From Clostridium sp. (lineage in GTDB: Bacteria; Bacillota; Clostridia; Clostridiales; Clostridiaceae): DNA of 64,000 nucleotides. Where the stretch lies: the NCBI GenBank assembly GCA_022773025.1, contig JALEZF010000006.1:1-64000 (forward strand), given 5' to 3'. The notes beneath the pieces were generated by a model. That model was not told the origin of the DNA. It was given only the letters and a program-made list of their open reading frames with translations, and ran no database searches. Positions 17,105 to 27,528 of the stretch are shown one piece after another (the stretch's first letter is position 1; every line of letters starts with the position of its first letter). The translations under genes were made by a program, and so were the position numbers.

Positions 17105-20100
17105 ATGGAGGTAATAGATAATCGTAACAAATTACTTGGTGATGATATTAAAAAGGAACTTAAGAGTGGAGATAAACTAAGGATAATGGCTACATGCTTT
17201 TCTATTTATGCATTTGATGCATTGAAGGAAGAACTTGAGGGTATTGAAGAACTTCAGTTTATTTTCTCCTCGCCAGCTTTTATTGAGGAGAAGATAGCGG
17301 ATAAGATAAAAAAGGAGAAGAGGGAATTTTACATACCCCATGAGGTTAGGGAAAACACCTTGTACGGAACTCCTTTTGAGATAAAGTTAAAAAATAAGCT
17401 TACTCAGAAAGCCATAGCTAAGGAATGTGCTAGCTGGATTAGGGCCAAGGTTAAGTTTAAATCAAATATTTCTAGCAGCTCTGTTTCTAATTTTATTTCT
17501 ATCAATAGAGAAGATAAAAATATTACATACAATCCAGTTGAGAGTTTTACTGCCAGTGAAATGGGGTATGAGAAGGACGATTCCATATTCAAAGTTATAA
17601 CAAAGTTTGATGAACCTTCTGTTACCACCATGTTTTTAAGACAGTTTCAGGAAATGTGGCAAGATGAAGAAAAGTTTGAAGATGTAACGGAGAAAATTTT
17701 TGATTACATATCTAGTGCATATAAAGAGAATTCTCCGGAGTATATTTATTTCATCATCCTTTATAATGTATTAAATAAATTTTTAGATGATATATCAGAG
17801 GATTACATGCCAAATGATTTAACAGGATTTAAAAACACTTTGATTTGGGAAAAACTATACAACTATCAGAGGGATGGAGTTGTAGGAATTATAAATAAAC
17901 TTGAAAAATACAATGGCTGCATACTAGCTGATAGTGTGGGACTTGGAAAGACCTTTACTGCATTAGCAGTGATGAAATATTATGATTTGAAGAATAAATC
18001 AATATTAGTGCTATGTCCTAAAAAGCTATCAGATAACTGGAATAGATATGTAGGAAACAAGAAGACTAATATATTTTACAAAGACAAGATAAGATTTGAT
18101 GTATTATATCACACGGATCTGGGAAGAAAGTCTGGTATGAGCAATGGTCAGAAATTAGAAGAGATATATTGGGAAAACTATGACCTTATAGTCATAGATG
18201 AGAGCCATAACTTTCGAAACAATAATCCATATAAAGACAAGGAAACCAGATATCAATTTTTAATGAATAAAGTCATAAAACAGGGAGTGAAAACTAAAGT
18301 TCTTATGCTTAGTGCCACTCCTGTGAACAACAAATTTAAGGACCTACAGAATCAACTGGCGTTAGCTTATTGTGACGATGTTGAAAAGTTTGAAGAAAAA
18401 TTGGATACAGACCAGACTGTGAGACAGATATTTTTAAAATCTCAGAGAGTATTTGATGAATGGATTAAGATACCGTCAGATAATAGAAAAGCAAAAGACC
18501 TCTTAAGTAAATTGGATATTGATTTCTCAGTGTTATTAGACAGTGTAACTATAGCTAGAAGTAGAAAACATATAGTGAAGTATTATGATACCAAGGACAT
18601 AGGGAGTTTCCCAAAACGGTTACCACCCAAATCTTATTATTGCAGTTTGACTGAAAGATGTGATGTTGCAGGCTATGATGATATATACAGAAGAATTATT
18701 AATATGACATTAGGTGTATATGCTCCTATGAGCTATATTTTTCCTAGCAGAATAGAAAAATATAGGGATATATACGATACAAAGGTTGAGGGAAGAGGAA
18801 CACTAAAGCAGTCTAGTCGTGAGAAGTCATTGCAGAAATTAATGACTATTATGATGCTCAAAAGACTAGAAAGTTCAGTTGAAGCATTTAGAATCACCTT
18901 AAGCAAGATTTTGGATATAAATAAAGAAACTTTAAACAATATAAAAGAGTTTAAAGCAGGAAATAGAAGTGTGGAGTTTAATAATATCAGTAATTTATCT
19001 CAAAATGAAATTGATGAACTTTATGACAGTGATGAGGATTTAAAGAACCATACTACTAATGGAAAGATAAAAATTGATTTTAAAGATATGGATTTAATAA
19101 GCTGGGAACGAGATATAGCAGCTGATATAAGTACATTAAAATATCTGATAAGTGAAATGAATAAGATAACAGTGGATTATGATGCAAAGCTTAAACAGCT
19201 AGTTAAGGTTATAGATGGAAAAATAAATAACCCATTTAATAAGTGCAACACAAAGATTTTGATCTTTTCAGCTTTTGCAGATACTGCCACTTATCTTTAT
19301 AGCTATTTAAGTGAATATGTAAAAAAGAAATATGGTATGGATACAGCTAAAGTTGAGGGTGGTGGCAGTAATAAGTCAACCATTAAGGGGTTGGTAGACA
19401 TGGACAAGATACTAACTTTTTTCTCACCAATAAGCAAAGAAAAGGATTTGATATATCCAAATGAACAAGGACAATTGAATGTACTCATAGGTACTGACTG
19501 CATTTCAGAAGGACAAAACCTTCAAGATTGCGATATCTGTATAAATTATGATATACACTGGAATCCGGTAAGGATAGTTCAAAGGTTTGGAAGAATTGAT
19601 CGTATCGGAAGTAAAAATGAATTTGTTAAGCTAGTAAACTTTTGGCCTAATATAAGTCTCGATGAATATATAAATTTAAATGACAGAGTTATGGGACGTA
19701 TGACTATAGTTGATGCCATAGGAACTGCTGATGATAATATCATCTCGGAAGAGCAGCTCAATGCAGATTATAGGAAAGTACAGCTTAAGAAACTTCAAGA
19801 GGGTGAACTTCAAGATTTAGAAGATGTGGACGGAAGCATCAATATAACTGATTTAGGTCTCAATGATTTTAGGATGGATATGATTGAATATATTAAAACC
19901 ATGGGAGAACCGAAGAATACACCAAATGGCATGCATACAGTTATAAAGGTTAATGAAGATCAAGGACTTGAAAAAGGTGTGATTTATGTTCTTAAGAATA
20001 CTATTAATGAAGAGGATATAAAGAAGCAGAATATACTCCACCCCTACTACATGGTATATGTAAGGAATGATGGAAGTATAAAATTCAATCATCTGGAGAT

Positions 20101-20371
20101 AAAAAGTATCTTGGATGTTTTAAGGGCTGGCTGTAAAAATAAGATAGATCCTATAAAAGATGTGTGTAGCAAATTTAATAAGGAAACTAAAGATGGATAT
20201 AACATGGACAAGTATAGCAAACTCCTTGAAAGTGCCATAGAAAGCATATTAGAAGTAAAGGAAGAAACTGATTTAAAGAGCTTATTCACTGCTGGGAGCG
20301 ATGTACTATTTCAAGAAACTATAAAGGGATTAGATGATTTTGAGCTTATAGCCTTTGTGGTTATAAGGTAG
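17105..20371 (+). CDS. SNF2-type helicase with PLD-like N-terminus, first gene of a type III-like RM operon
   Basis: This 1088-residue protein has an N-terminal region of about 180 residues resembling phospholipase-D-like domains of phage-defence helicases, but no HxK catalytic motif is visible. The SNF2 core follows: Walker A in DSVGLGKTFTA near residue 277, DESH near 362, LSATPVNN near 400 and QRFGRIDRIGS near 825. A long insert between 560 and 690 separates the two RecA lobes. It starts at an ATG after AAGGGGA and is followed eight bases later by the DUF4391 gene, then Mod and Res. It probably translocates along DNA or remodels proteins for the restriction system. Confidence 0.85.
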   Translation: MEVIDNRNKLLGDDIKKELKSGDKLRIMATCFSIYAFDALKEELEGIEELQFIFSSPAFIEEKIADKIKKEKREFYIPHEVRENTLYGTPFEIKLKNKLTQKAIAKECASWIRAKVKFKSNISSSSVSNFISINREDKNITYNPVESFTASEMGYEKDDSIFKVITKFDEPSVTTMFLRQFQEMWQDEEKFEDVTEKIFDYISSAYKENSPEYIYFIILYNVLNKFLDDISEDYMPNDLTGFKNTLIWEKLYNYQRDGVVGIINKLEKYNGCILADSVGLGKTFTALAVMKYYDLKNKSILVLCPKKLSDNWNRYVGNKKTNIFYKDKIRFDVLYHTDLGRKSGMSNGQKLEEIYWENYDLIVIDESHNFRNNNPYKDKETRYQFLMNKVIKQGVKTKVLMLSATPVNNKFKDLQNQLALAYCDDVEKFEEKLDTDQTVRQIFLKSQRVFDEWIKIPSDNRKAKDLLSKLDIDFSVLLDSVTIARSRKHIVKYYDTKDIGSFPKRLPPKSYYCSLTERCDVAGYDDIYRRIINMTLGVYAPMSYIFPSRIEKYRDIYDTKVEGRGTLKQSSREKSLQKLMTIMMLKRLESSVEAFRITLSKILDINKETLNNIKEFKAGNRSVEFNNISNLSQNEIDELYDSDEDLKNHTTNGKIKIDFKDMDLISWERDIAADISTLKYLISEMNKITVDYDAKLKQLVKVIDGKINNPFNKCNTKILIFSAFADTATYLYSYLSEYVKKKYGMDTAKVEGGGSNKSTIKGLVDMDKILTFFSPISKEKDLIYPNEQGQLNVLIGTDCISEGQNLQDCDICINYDIHWNPVRIVQRFGRIDRIGSKNEFVKLVNFWPNISLDEYINLNDRVMGRMTIVDAIGTADDNIISEEQLNADYRKVQLKKLQEGELQDLEDVDGSINITDLGLNDFRMDMIEYIKTMGEPKNTPNGMHTVIKVNEDQGLEKGVIYVLKNTINEEDIKKQNILHPYYMVYVRNDGSIKFNHLEIKSILDVLRAGCKNKIDPIKDVCSKFNKETKDGYNMDKYSKLLESAIESILEVKEETDLKSLFTAGSDVLFQETIKGLDDFELIAFVVIR

Positions 20372-20379
20372 ATTAGAAT

Positions 20380-21045
20380 ATGTTTGAGTTTAGTAGTAAA
20401 ACTGTGGTGAATAAGGACTTTAGAATAAAAGATATCCTAAAGATGATAGATACTGATAAAGGCATGAAGAAAGCATTAACGAAAGAGTCAACTGTAATTG
20501 AAAGAATTATTTTGACTAATGTACTTTCAGAAAAAACTTTAAACATGCGATGTGATGAGTACTGCAGGGAAATATATATTTTCAGAATAGAGCTTAATGA
20601 TAAGGAAATACCAATAGAATTTATAAAAACCTTGGACAAGTCTATAGGATTGCATACTTATTTTATATTCCAATTTAAAGATGAAGTTAAAGATCTATGT
20701 ATCTATAGATGTACTGATGATGGAAAGATAATACGCAAGGGTGTTTACGAAAGTGAATGGCATAGAGAGGAGATTAAAACCTTACCTTATTGCCTTAGCG
20801 TAAAAGAGATATACAGTAACTTGATTTATGAATTGGTCCCATTGAAACCTAGAAACAATGAAGAATTAAATTGTTTTTTAGAGAGATTTAAAGAAGTACA
20901 AAAGTTAAGGAAACAAGTAAATACATTGGAGAAAAAAGCATTTAGAGAGTCACAACCGAGAAAAAAATTTGATATGGGGAGAGAATTGAGAGAAAAGAAA
21001 GAGCTATTAGAGGCTCTTCAGGGGGATAATAATGGGCAAGCTTAA
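20380..21045 (+). CDS. DUF4391-family protein in the RM operon
   Basis: This 221-residue protein matches the DUF4391 pattern: repeated HTYFIFQFKDEVKD-like strands in the middle and a C-terminal charged coiled coil (KEVQKLRKQVNTLEKKAF) near residues 170-190. No catalytic motif is recognised. The family is found mainly beside SNF2 helicases and type III-like methylases, so it probably bridges or regulates that complex. Its last 14 bases overlap the methylase start, and the methylase ribosome site CAGGGGG lies inside it, so the two are translationally coupled. Confidence 0.75.
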   Translation: MFEFSSKTVVNKDFRIKDILKMIDTDKGMKKALTKESTVIERIILTNVLSEKTLNMRCDEYCREIYIFRIELNDKEIPIEFIKTLDKSIGLHTYFIFQFKDEVKDLCIYRCTDDGKIIRKGVYESEWHREEIKTLPYCLSVKEIYSNLIYELVPLKPRNNEELNCFLERFKEVQKLRKQVNTLEKKAFRESQPRKKFDMGRELREKKELLEALQGDNNGQA

Positions 21046-22945
21046 TATGCAAACTAAAAGCAAGGCGGATATAAATGTAGATACCATAGGAGAATTGTTT
21101 CCAAACACAGTGACGGAAGTTATTAAAGGATATAATGAAAAAAATGAACCTATAATAGAAAAAGCTATAGACTTTGATATTTTAAAACAGGAACTATCGA
21201 AGTTTATAGTTGAAGGAAGAGAAGAAAGATACCAAATGAATTGGCCAGGGAAAAAAGAAGCTATATTAAAAGCAAATGCGTCAATAAATAAAACTTTAAG
21301 ACCATGTAGAGAAGAAAGCGTAAATTTTGATACCACAGAAAACCTATACATAGAGGGAGACAATTTGGATGTATTAAAGTTACTTCAAGAAACCTACCTT
21401 AATAAGGTTAAGATGATTTATATTGACCCTCCATACAATACAGGCAATGATAGCTTTGTGTATCCAGATAATTATTCAATGACTGATGAAGAATTTAGAG
21501 AAGCCAGTGAACAGTATGATGAAGATGGAAACATAAAATATGATATTAGAAAAAATAACGAAAGCAATGGAAAGTTTCATACTGATTGGCTAAATATGAT
21601 GTACCCAAGATTAAAATTAGCAAGGGATCTGCTCAGAGAAGATGGGTTCATATTTATTAGTATTGGAGAAGAAGAAATAGAAAATTTAATAAAAATATGT
21701 AATGAGTTATTTAATCGAGATAATTTTAGAAATATTATTGCAACAAGAAGATATGATAAAAATATTAATTGTCAATTTATAGATGAAGGATTATCTACAA
21801 TGAATGTTGGGTTAGAATATGTTGTTGTTTACTCTAAGAAGCAAACATCTAAAATGAGACCTGTATTTAAAGTTGCAAGTGAAGAAAGAGCAAAGAAGGG
21901 ATATTGGAAAGGCTTTTGGAATAATGCTGATAGACGGACTATGAGATATGAGGTGTTGGGTGTTACTCCTACAGAAGGTCAATGGAAGTGGAAAAAAGAA
22001 CTTGCAGATGAAGCAGTTGAAAACTATATTATTTATCAACGTGATTTTGAAGTAAAGATGACAATTGAAGAGTATTGGGAAAAAACGGGTAAAAAGAAAA
22101 AGTTTTTACGTCGCAATATGTTTGGGAAGGGAAAAAATATGGGTGTGGAACATTGGGTATCTCCAACAGAAGGTATTTTACGAAATAGCAATTGGTCTGA
22201 TTTATTAGTTTCTAAGCCTACAGGAATTGATATACCATTTGACAGCCCTAAAAACAAAGACTTACTTTTAGAATTGATAAAACTTTGTGACTTAAATGAT
22301 GGATTGATTTTAGATTTTTTCTCTGGTTCATCCACAACAGCACATGCAGTTATGCAACTTAATGCTGAAGATGGTGGCAATCGCAAGTTTATAATGGTTC
22401 AGATACCAGAGGAAACAGATGAAAAATCTGATGCTTACAAAGCAGGGTATAAGAATATATGTGAGATAGGAAAGGAAAGAATAAGAAGAGCTGGGAAGAA
22501 GATAAAGGAAGAGAATACTGAGAGCTCAGCGAATTTAGATATTGGGTTTAGGGTGCTTAAGTTAGATTCTAGCAATATGAAGGATGTATACTACAAGCCT
22601 AAAGAATTAAAGCAATCCTTATTAGATTATTTGGAGAACAATATAAAGGAAGATAGGACAAGTGAAGACCTGTTATTTCAAATTATGCTTGAATTAGGTG
22701 AATTTTTATCTAGTGATATTGAGGAACTTGAGATAGAAGGAAAGAAAGTATTCAATGTAGGCAAAGGTAATATTGTTGCTTGCTTTGAAGAGGATATTAC
22801 AGATGAAGTGGTTAAGAAAATTGCAAAGATGACTCCTTTTTATGCTGTATTTAGGGACAGCTCTTTGAAGAATGATTCTGTAGCAAATAATGTTGAACAG
22901 ATACTTAAAACTTATAGTCCAAATACAATAAAGAAAGTGTTGTAG
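21032..22945 (+). CDS. mod: Type III DNA adenine methyltransferase (Mod)
   Basis: This 637-residue beta-class N6-adenine methylase has the catalytic motif IV DPPYNTG at about 131-137 first and the AdoMet-binding motif I DFFSGSSTTAHAV near 427 later. Between them lies a target-recognition region of about 200 residues that sets the recognition sequence. The N-terminus (NLYIEGDNLDVLKLLQETY) and C-terminus resemble Mod proteins of type III systems. It pairs with the Res subunit 13 bases downstream and protects host DNA by methylating one strand. Confidence 0.92.
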   Translation: MGKLNMQTKSKADINVDTIGELFPNTVTEVIKGYNEKNEPIIEKAIDFDILKQELSKFIVEGREERYQMNWPGKKEAILKANASINKTLRPCREESVNFDTTENLYIEGDNLDVLKLLQETYLNKVKMIYIDPPYNTGNDSFVYPDNYSMTDEEFREASEQYDEDGNIKYDIRKNNESNGKFHTDWLNMMYPRLKLARDLLREDGFIFISIGEEEIENLIKICNELFNRDNFRNIIATRRYDKNINCQFIDEGLSTMNVGLEYVVVYSKKQTSKMRPVFKVASEERAKKGYWKGFWNNADRRTMRYEVLGVTPTEGQWKWKKELADEAVENYIIYQRDFEVKMTIEEYWEKTGKKKKFLRRNMFGKGKNMGVEHWVSPTEGILRNSNWSDLLVSKPTGIDIPFDSPKNKDLLLELIKLCDLNDGLILDFFSGSSTTAHAVMQLNAEDGGNRKFIMVQIPEETDEKSDAYKAGYKNICEIGKERIRRAGKKIKEENTESSANLDIGFRVLKLDSSNMKDVYYKPKELKQSLLDYLENNIKEDRTSEDLLFQIMLELGEFLSSDIEELEIEGKKVFNVGKGNIVACFEEDITDEVVKKIAKMTPFYAVFRDSSLKNDSVANNVEQILKTYSPNTIKKVL

Positions 22946-22957
22946 GAGGAAATAGCT

Positions 22958-25900
22958 ATGAAGTTCAAATTTAAAATTCAACAATACCAAACTGATGCTG
23001 TAAAAAGTGTTATAAATGTTTTTGACGGACAACCTAAGATTGAAAATGTTAGATATACTAGGGATTTAGGTGTAAAGAAAAAGAAAGGTTTAGAGAGGTA
23101 TACATCTGAAGACGGGAGTGTGGAATATGGAGAAAAGGCATCATTTTTAGATAATAATTATGATTATCTAGCTCCAAAAGAGATAGTTACAGCAGATGAT
23201 TATTACGAGGAAAATAGCGATGGATTTGAAAATCCATCTATTATCTTAAGTGATGCGCAGTTGCTTGAAAATATCAGGAATGAACAATACAAAAATAACA
23301 TACAGTTGTCTGAGAAGCTAATAAATGATATAGGCAGATGCAGTTTAGATATTGAGATGGAAACTGGTACGGGAAAGACTTACGTTTATATAAAAACTAT
23401 ATTTGAATTAAATGAACACTATGGATTCAGCAAGTTTATAATAGTTGTCCCATCCATTGCAATTAGAGAAGGTGTAAAGAAGAGCTTTGAGATGACAGAA
23501 GAACACTTTATGGAAAAATATCATAAAAAGATTAGGTATTTTATATACAATAGCAAAAAGCTAAGCGATATAGATAGCTTCAGTAAGGATTCCAATATAA
23601 ATGTGATGATAATAAATGCTCAAGCTTTTAATGCAAGAGGGGCAGATGCTAGGCGTATTTATGAAAAATTAGATGAGTTTCAAACAAGAAGGCCTATTGA
23701 TGTAATTGCAGCTAATAGACCTATATTGATAATAGATGAACCTCAAAAACTAGGTGGGAAAGCAACTCAAGAATCATTGCAATCATTTAATTCACTGTTT
23801 ACTTTAAACTATTCAGCAACGCACGCAAAGCAGCATAATCTTATATATGTATTAGATGCATTGGATGCTTATAATGAGAGGCTTGTTAAGAAGATTGAAG
23901 TAAAAGGCTTTGAAGTAAAGAATTTCAGAGGCACTGAAAAATATTTATTTTTAGATGACATTATTGTATCCCCTAAAAAACCACCTCAAGCTAGAATTGA
24001 AAGGGAAGTAAAGTATAATAACTCCATAAATAGAGAAAGCAAAATCTTTAGTGTGGGAGACAATATCTACAATGCATCAAATAATATGGAGCAATATAAG
24101 GAAGGATTCCAAATCAATGAAATCAATCCTATTGATGGAACAGTGACCTTTACCAATGGATTAGTATTAAGACAAGGTACTGTAGTTGGTGATATCTCTG
24201 AAAAAGATATGAGGAGAATACAGATAAGAGAGACTATAGCATCTCATTTTGAAAAGGAAGAAAAGTTATTCAATAGAGGTGTTAAGACATTTTCACTTTT
24301 TTTCATAGATGAGGTAGCCAAATATAGAGTTTATGATGAGAATGGCGTTGAAAAGAATTCAGAGTATGCAACTGTTTTTGAAGAGGAATACACCAATATC
24401 TTAAATCAATACATCACTTTAATAGATACTCCTTACACTAGATATCTAAAGAGCATAGATGTTAAAGATACTCACAAGGGATATTTCAGCATTGATAAGA
24501 AAACAAAGAGAATTGTAGATTCAACTACTAAAGGGAAGTCAGGGGAAAGCGATGATATAACAGCCTACGATTTGATTTTAAAGAATAAGGAAAGGCTATT
24601 AAGCTTTGAAGAACCTACAAGATTTATATTTTCTCACTCAGCATTGAGGGAAGGCTGGGATAATCCTAATGTTTTTCAAATTTGTACCTTAAAGCATAGC
24701 GATAGCACTACAACAAAACGACAAGAGGTAGGAAGAGGATTAAGACTCTGTGTTGATAAAAGTGGTGATAGAGTAGACATTAACTATCCAGGAGTGGACA
24801 AAAGTAATCTTCATGATATAAACAAACTAACAGTAATAGCAAGCGAAAGCTATAAGAGCTTTGCAGAAGGATTACAGAAAGACATTAAATCTGATTTATA
24901 TGATAGACCTAGGAAGGCCACTGTAGAGTTTTTCACCGGAAAGAAGCTTTTCTTTGAGGATAAAGAAATTGAAATTACAAAGAAACAAGCTAATGAGATT
25001 CATAATTACTTAGTTAGAAATTACTATATAGATGATGATGATAATATAACTTCAAAGTACAGAGAAGATTTACACAATAATACCATAGCAGATTTTCCGG
25101 AGGACGGTGAACTTTTACCTATGATTACCGAAGTTCACAAACTTGTTCAAAGTGTATTTGATGAAAGTCTATTAAGAGAAATTATAGAAAATGGACACAA
25201 AACAAAAGTATCAGAAAATAAGTTGAATGATAATTTCTATAAAAAAGAGTTCCAAACTCTATGGAATTATATAAATCATAAATACGCTTATACAGTTCAC
25301 TTTGATAGTGAGGAGCTTATATCAAAAGCTATAGAAAGCATAGACAAAAATATGTATGTTTCAGAACTTCAGTATACATTGTCAAAGTCAGAACAAAAAG
25401 ATACTTTAAATGTGGATGAGCTAGAAAGTGGACAATCTTTCAAAAATGCTACTACGAAAACTAAAACATTGAAGCATTGTGAGGTAAGCAATGTAAATTA
25501 CGATCTTATAGGTAAGATTGCAGAGGGAACTGTGCTTACAAGAAGAACAGTTGTAAAAATTTTAAAAGGTATTAGGCAAGATAGATTTACTATGTTTGCA
25601 TACAATCCTGAGGAATTTATAACCAAGGTAACTAAATTAATCAAAGAGCAAAAGGCTACCATGATAGTTGATCATATAACTTACAATCAAATAGAAGGTG
25701 GCTATGAAAGTGATATATTTACAGCTGAAAATAAAGGCAAGGAATTTTCTAAAGCTTTCTTAGCTCAAAAACATATTCAGGATTATGTCTTTACAGATGG
25801 TACTGCAGAGAAAAGTGTTGAGAGAAGATTCGCAGAAGACCTTGATGGAGCTGATGAAGTATGTGTATATGCAAAGCTTCCAAAAACTTTTCACATCCCA

Positions 25901-26137
25901 ACTCCAGTGGGAAACTATTCGCCAGACTGGGCCATCGCATTTAATGAAGGCACTGTAAAGCACATTTATTTCATAGCAGAAACCAAAGGAACCATGGAAA
26001 CTATGAACATCAGAAAAATAGAAGAAGCTAAAATATCATGTGCCGAAAAACTCTTCAATGAGCTGTCTACCAGCCATGTTAAGTATCATAAGGTCGATAG
26101 CTATAAAGAACTTTTAAATGTCATGGGGAAGATGTAG
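22958..26137 (+). CDS. res: Type III restriction endonuclease helicase subunit (Res)
   Basis: This 1059-residue protein carries superfamily 2 helicase motifs: METGTGKT near 132, DEPQ near 258, SATH near 283 and QEVGRGLRL near 590. The C-terminal nuclease has the type III PD...ExK signature: SPDW near 987 and AETKG near 1006. The ribosome site GTAGGAGG precedes the ATG. With Mod it forms the restriction complex that cuts unmethylated DNA after ATP-driven movement. All key motifs look intact. Confidence 0.92.
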   Translation: MKFKFKIQQYQTDAVKSVINVFDGQPKIENVRYTRDLGVKKKKGLERYTSEDGSVEYGEKASFLDNNYDYLAPKEIVTADDYYEENSDGFENPSIILSDAQLLENIRNEQYKNNIQLSEKLINDIGRCSLDIEMETGTGKTYVYIKTIFELNEHYGFSKFIIVVPSIAIREGVKKSFEMTEEHFMEKYHKKIRYFIYNSKKLSDIDSFSKDSNINVMIINAQAFNARGADARRIYEKLDEFQTRRPIDVIAANRPILIIDEPQKLGGKATQESLQSFNSLFTLNYSATHAKQHNLIYVLDALDAYNERLVKKIEVKGFEVKNFRGTEKYLFLDDIIVSPKKPPQARIEREVKYNNSINRESKIFSVGDNIYNASNNMEQYKEGFQINEINPIDGTVTFTNGLVLRQGTVVGDISEKDMRRIQIRETIASHFEKEEKLFNRGVKTFSLFFIDEVAKYRVYDENGVEKNSEYATVFEEEYTNILNQYITLIDTPYTRYLKSIDVKDTHKGYFSIDKKTKRIVDSTTKGKSGESDDITAYDLILKNKERLLSFEEPTRFIFSHSALREGWDNPNVFQICTLKHSDSTTTKRQEVGRGLRLCVDKSGDRVDINYPGVDKSNLHDINKLTVIASESYKSFAEGLQKDIKSDLYDRPRKATVEFFTGKKLFFEDKEIEITKKQANEIHNYLVRNYYIDDDDNITSKYREDLHNNTIADFPEDGELLPMITEVHKLVQSVFDESLLREIIENGHKTKVSENKLNDNFYKKEFQTLWNYINHKYAYTVHFDSEELISKAIESIDKNMYVSELQYTLSKSEQKDTLNVDELESGQSFKNATTKTKTLKHCEVSNVNYDLIGKIAEGTVLTRRTVVKILKGIRQDRFTMFAYNPEEFITKVTKLIKEQKATMIVDHITYNQIEGGYESDIFTAENKGKEFSKAFLAQKHIQDYVFTDGTAEKSVERRFAEDLDGADEVCVYAKLPKTFHIPTPVGNYSPDWAIAFNEGTVKHIYFIAETKGTMETMNIRKIEEAKISCAEKLFNELSTSHVKYHKVDSYKELLNVMGKM

Positions 26138-26179
26138 TGGAAATATATGAATTAGGTAATATCTATAAAAAGGAGATTA

Positions 26180-26755
26180 GTGTATGAAAATTTTTCGCAA
26201 AGTGAGCTAGAACAAGTAGAAAGTGCATTGGATTTAATGGAACATAAGGTTAATATAGGCTATAAAAATTCAATTATACAAAATACATTGCCAGGAGAAT
26301 TGGTTTCTAATAAAGATGAATATGATTTTTTTGTTAAGTCAGTTAATGATTTTAATAAAATAAAATATGATCTAACCCAAAATAGACCAGATCTATTAAC
26401 AAATGATCAGTGGAATGAGATTACTTGTTTATGTCTTTCATTTATTGAAGATGCAAGAAAAATGGGAGGAGTTGCTAGGAATTTTGAAATTACGGTGAAT
26501 TACGTTTTAAACGAGATTTTTCAAAAGAAGAGAATGGAATTAGGATGTACAGAACCTCCTAAATTTATAAGTAATAGTGTAAATTTTAATAAACGAAAGA
26601 AAAAAATACCTATACTATTTGGTATAGGTTCTATTTTGAATATTATGATGATTCCACTATTCTTTTACAATTTTTATATAGCAATTATTTTTGGAGTAGT
26701 TGGGTATACAATTTCAAAAATAAGTGGATGTAGCTTTGATGATATTAAGAAATAA
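26180..26755 (+). CDS. Hypothetical two-helix membrane protein next to the RM operon
   Basis: This 191-residue protein starts at a GTG at 26180 just after AAGGAG; the nearby ATG lies in a frame that closes at once. Residues 1 to about 145 are soluble, helical and charged. Two hydrophobic segments follow (PILFGIGSILNIMMIPLFFYN and IAIIFGVVGYTISKI region). No family is recognised. A soluble sensor-like part plus C-terminal helices beside a defence operon is the shape of many membrane effectors, but that role is only a guess. Confidence 0.6.
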   Translation: MYENFSQSELEQVESALDLMEHKVNIGYKNSIIQNTLPGELVSNKDEYDFFVKSVNDFNKIKYDLTQNRPDLLTNDQWNEITCLCLSFIEDARKMGGVARNFEITVNYVLNEIFQKKRMELGCTEPPKFISNSVNFNKRKKKIPILFGIGSILNIMMIPLFFYNFYIAIIFGVVGYTISKISGCSFDDIKK

Positions 26756-26850
26756 CTAATATATTAAAAAGTTCTTATTGTATTAAATAGAGTGACTATA
26801 ATATTATAAGAAAAATACTGATTAGATTATTGAAAGGTAGGTAAAGATAT

Positions 26851-27375
26851 ATGAAAAAAAATATGAATATTATTGTGATTTTAAGTTTTTGTTTAATTAT
26901 CAGTGGATGTAACAAAAAGGTTGAAAACAAAAATTCTGAAACATCTGAATCTAGTACAGTTGTTTCAGAATCATCTAAAAAAGAAAATGTAAATAAAATT
27001 CCAGAAGATTTTTATGAAGCAACTATATCTATTAACAACAGTATTGTTGAAGCAAATTCTGCACCTAAAGCAGCCCAAGCATCAGAAAATAGAATTGCTA
27101 AGCCAATAATGCCTGATTCATCATCAATTCCAGTACAAGAAATTAGAACAATTTTATCATCGTTAACAATTGAACCGGGTTCAAAATATGCTGTTGTATG
27201 TAAGACAATTCCAAAAGAAATTGAAAATGACCATCTTTGGATACAATCTAGTGATGAGACAGTTATTAAAGTTAGTGGTAGACAATTAAAGGCTGTTGGG
27301 CAAGGAACAGCTAGAATAACAATTACTGCAACTAGTGGAGCAAGTACAAGTATTAATATAACTGTGAACAAATAG
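26851..27375 (+). CDS. Lipoprotein with Big_2-like C-terminal domain
   Basis: This 174-residue protein has a lipoprotein signal ending in the lipobox ISGC at residues 17-20, then a serine/lysine-rich linker. The C-terminal region of about 75 residues (LTIEPGSKYAVVC ... TVIKVSGRQLKAVGQGTARITITATSG) follows the bacterial Ig-like group 2 pattern. It is predicted to sit on the outer face of the membrane. The ribosome site AGGTAGG precedes the ATG. Its presence inside a restriction cluster is unexplained; it may be cargo unrelated to defence. Confidence 0.7.
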   Translation: MKKNMNIIVILSFCLIISGCNKKVENKNSETSESSTVVSESSKKENVNKIPEDFYEATISINNSIVEANSAPKAAQASENRIAKPIMPDSSSIPVQEIRTILSSLTIEPGSKYAVVCKTIPKEIENDHLWIQSSDETVIKVSGRQLKAVGQGTARITITATSGASTSINITVNK

Positions 27376-27528
27376 TAAAAGCAACTTAAAGGTGGGGGAA
27401 AGTAGAATGAAAGTACCAATAAGATTTAAGTATTGTTATAATTGTTAATATACGTATTGTTATGAAAAGCAATCAATAATTGATAAATACTACACAAAAG
27501 TAATATATAGAAGGGAGAATTATCATAT

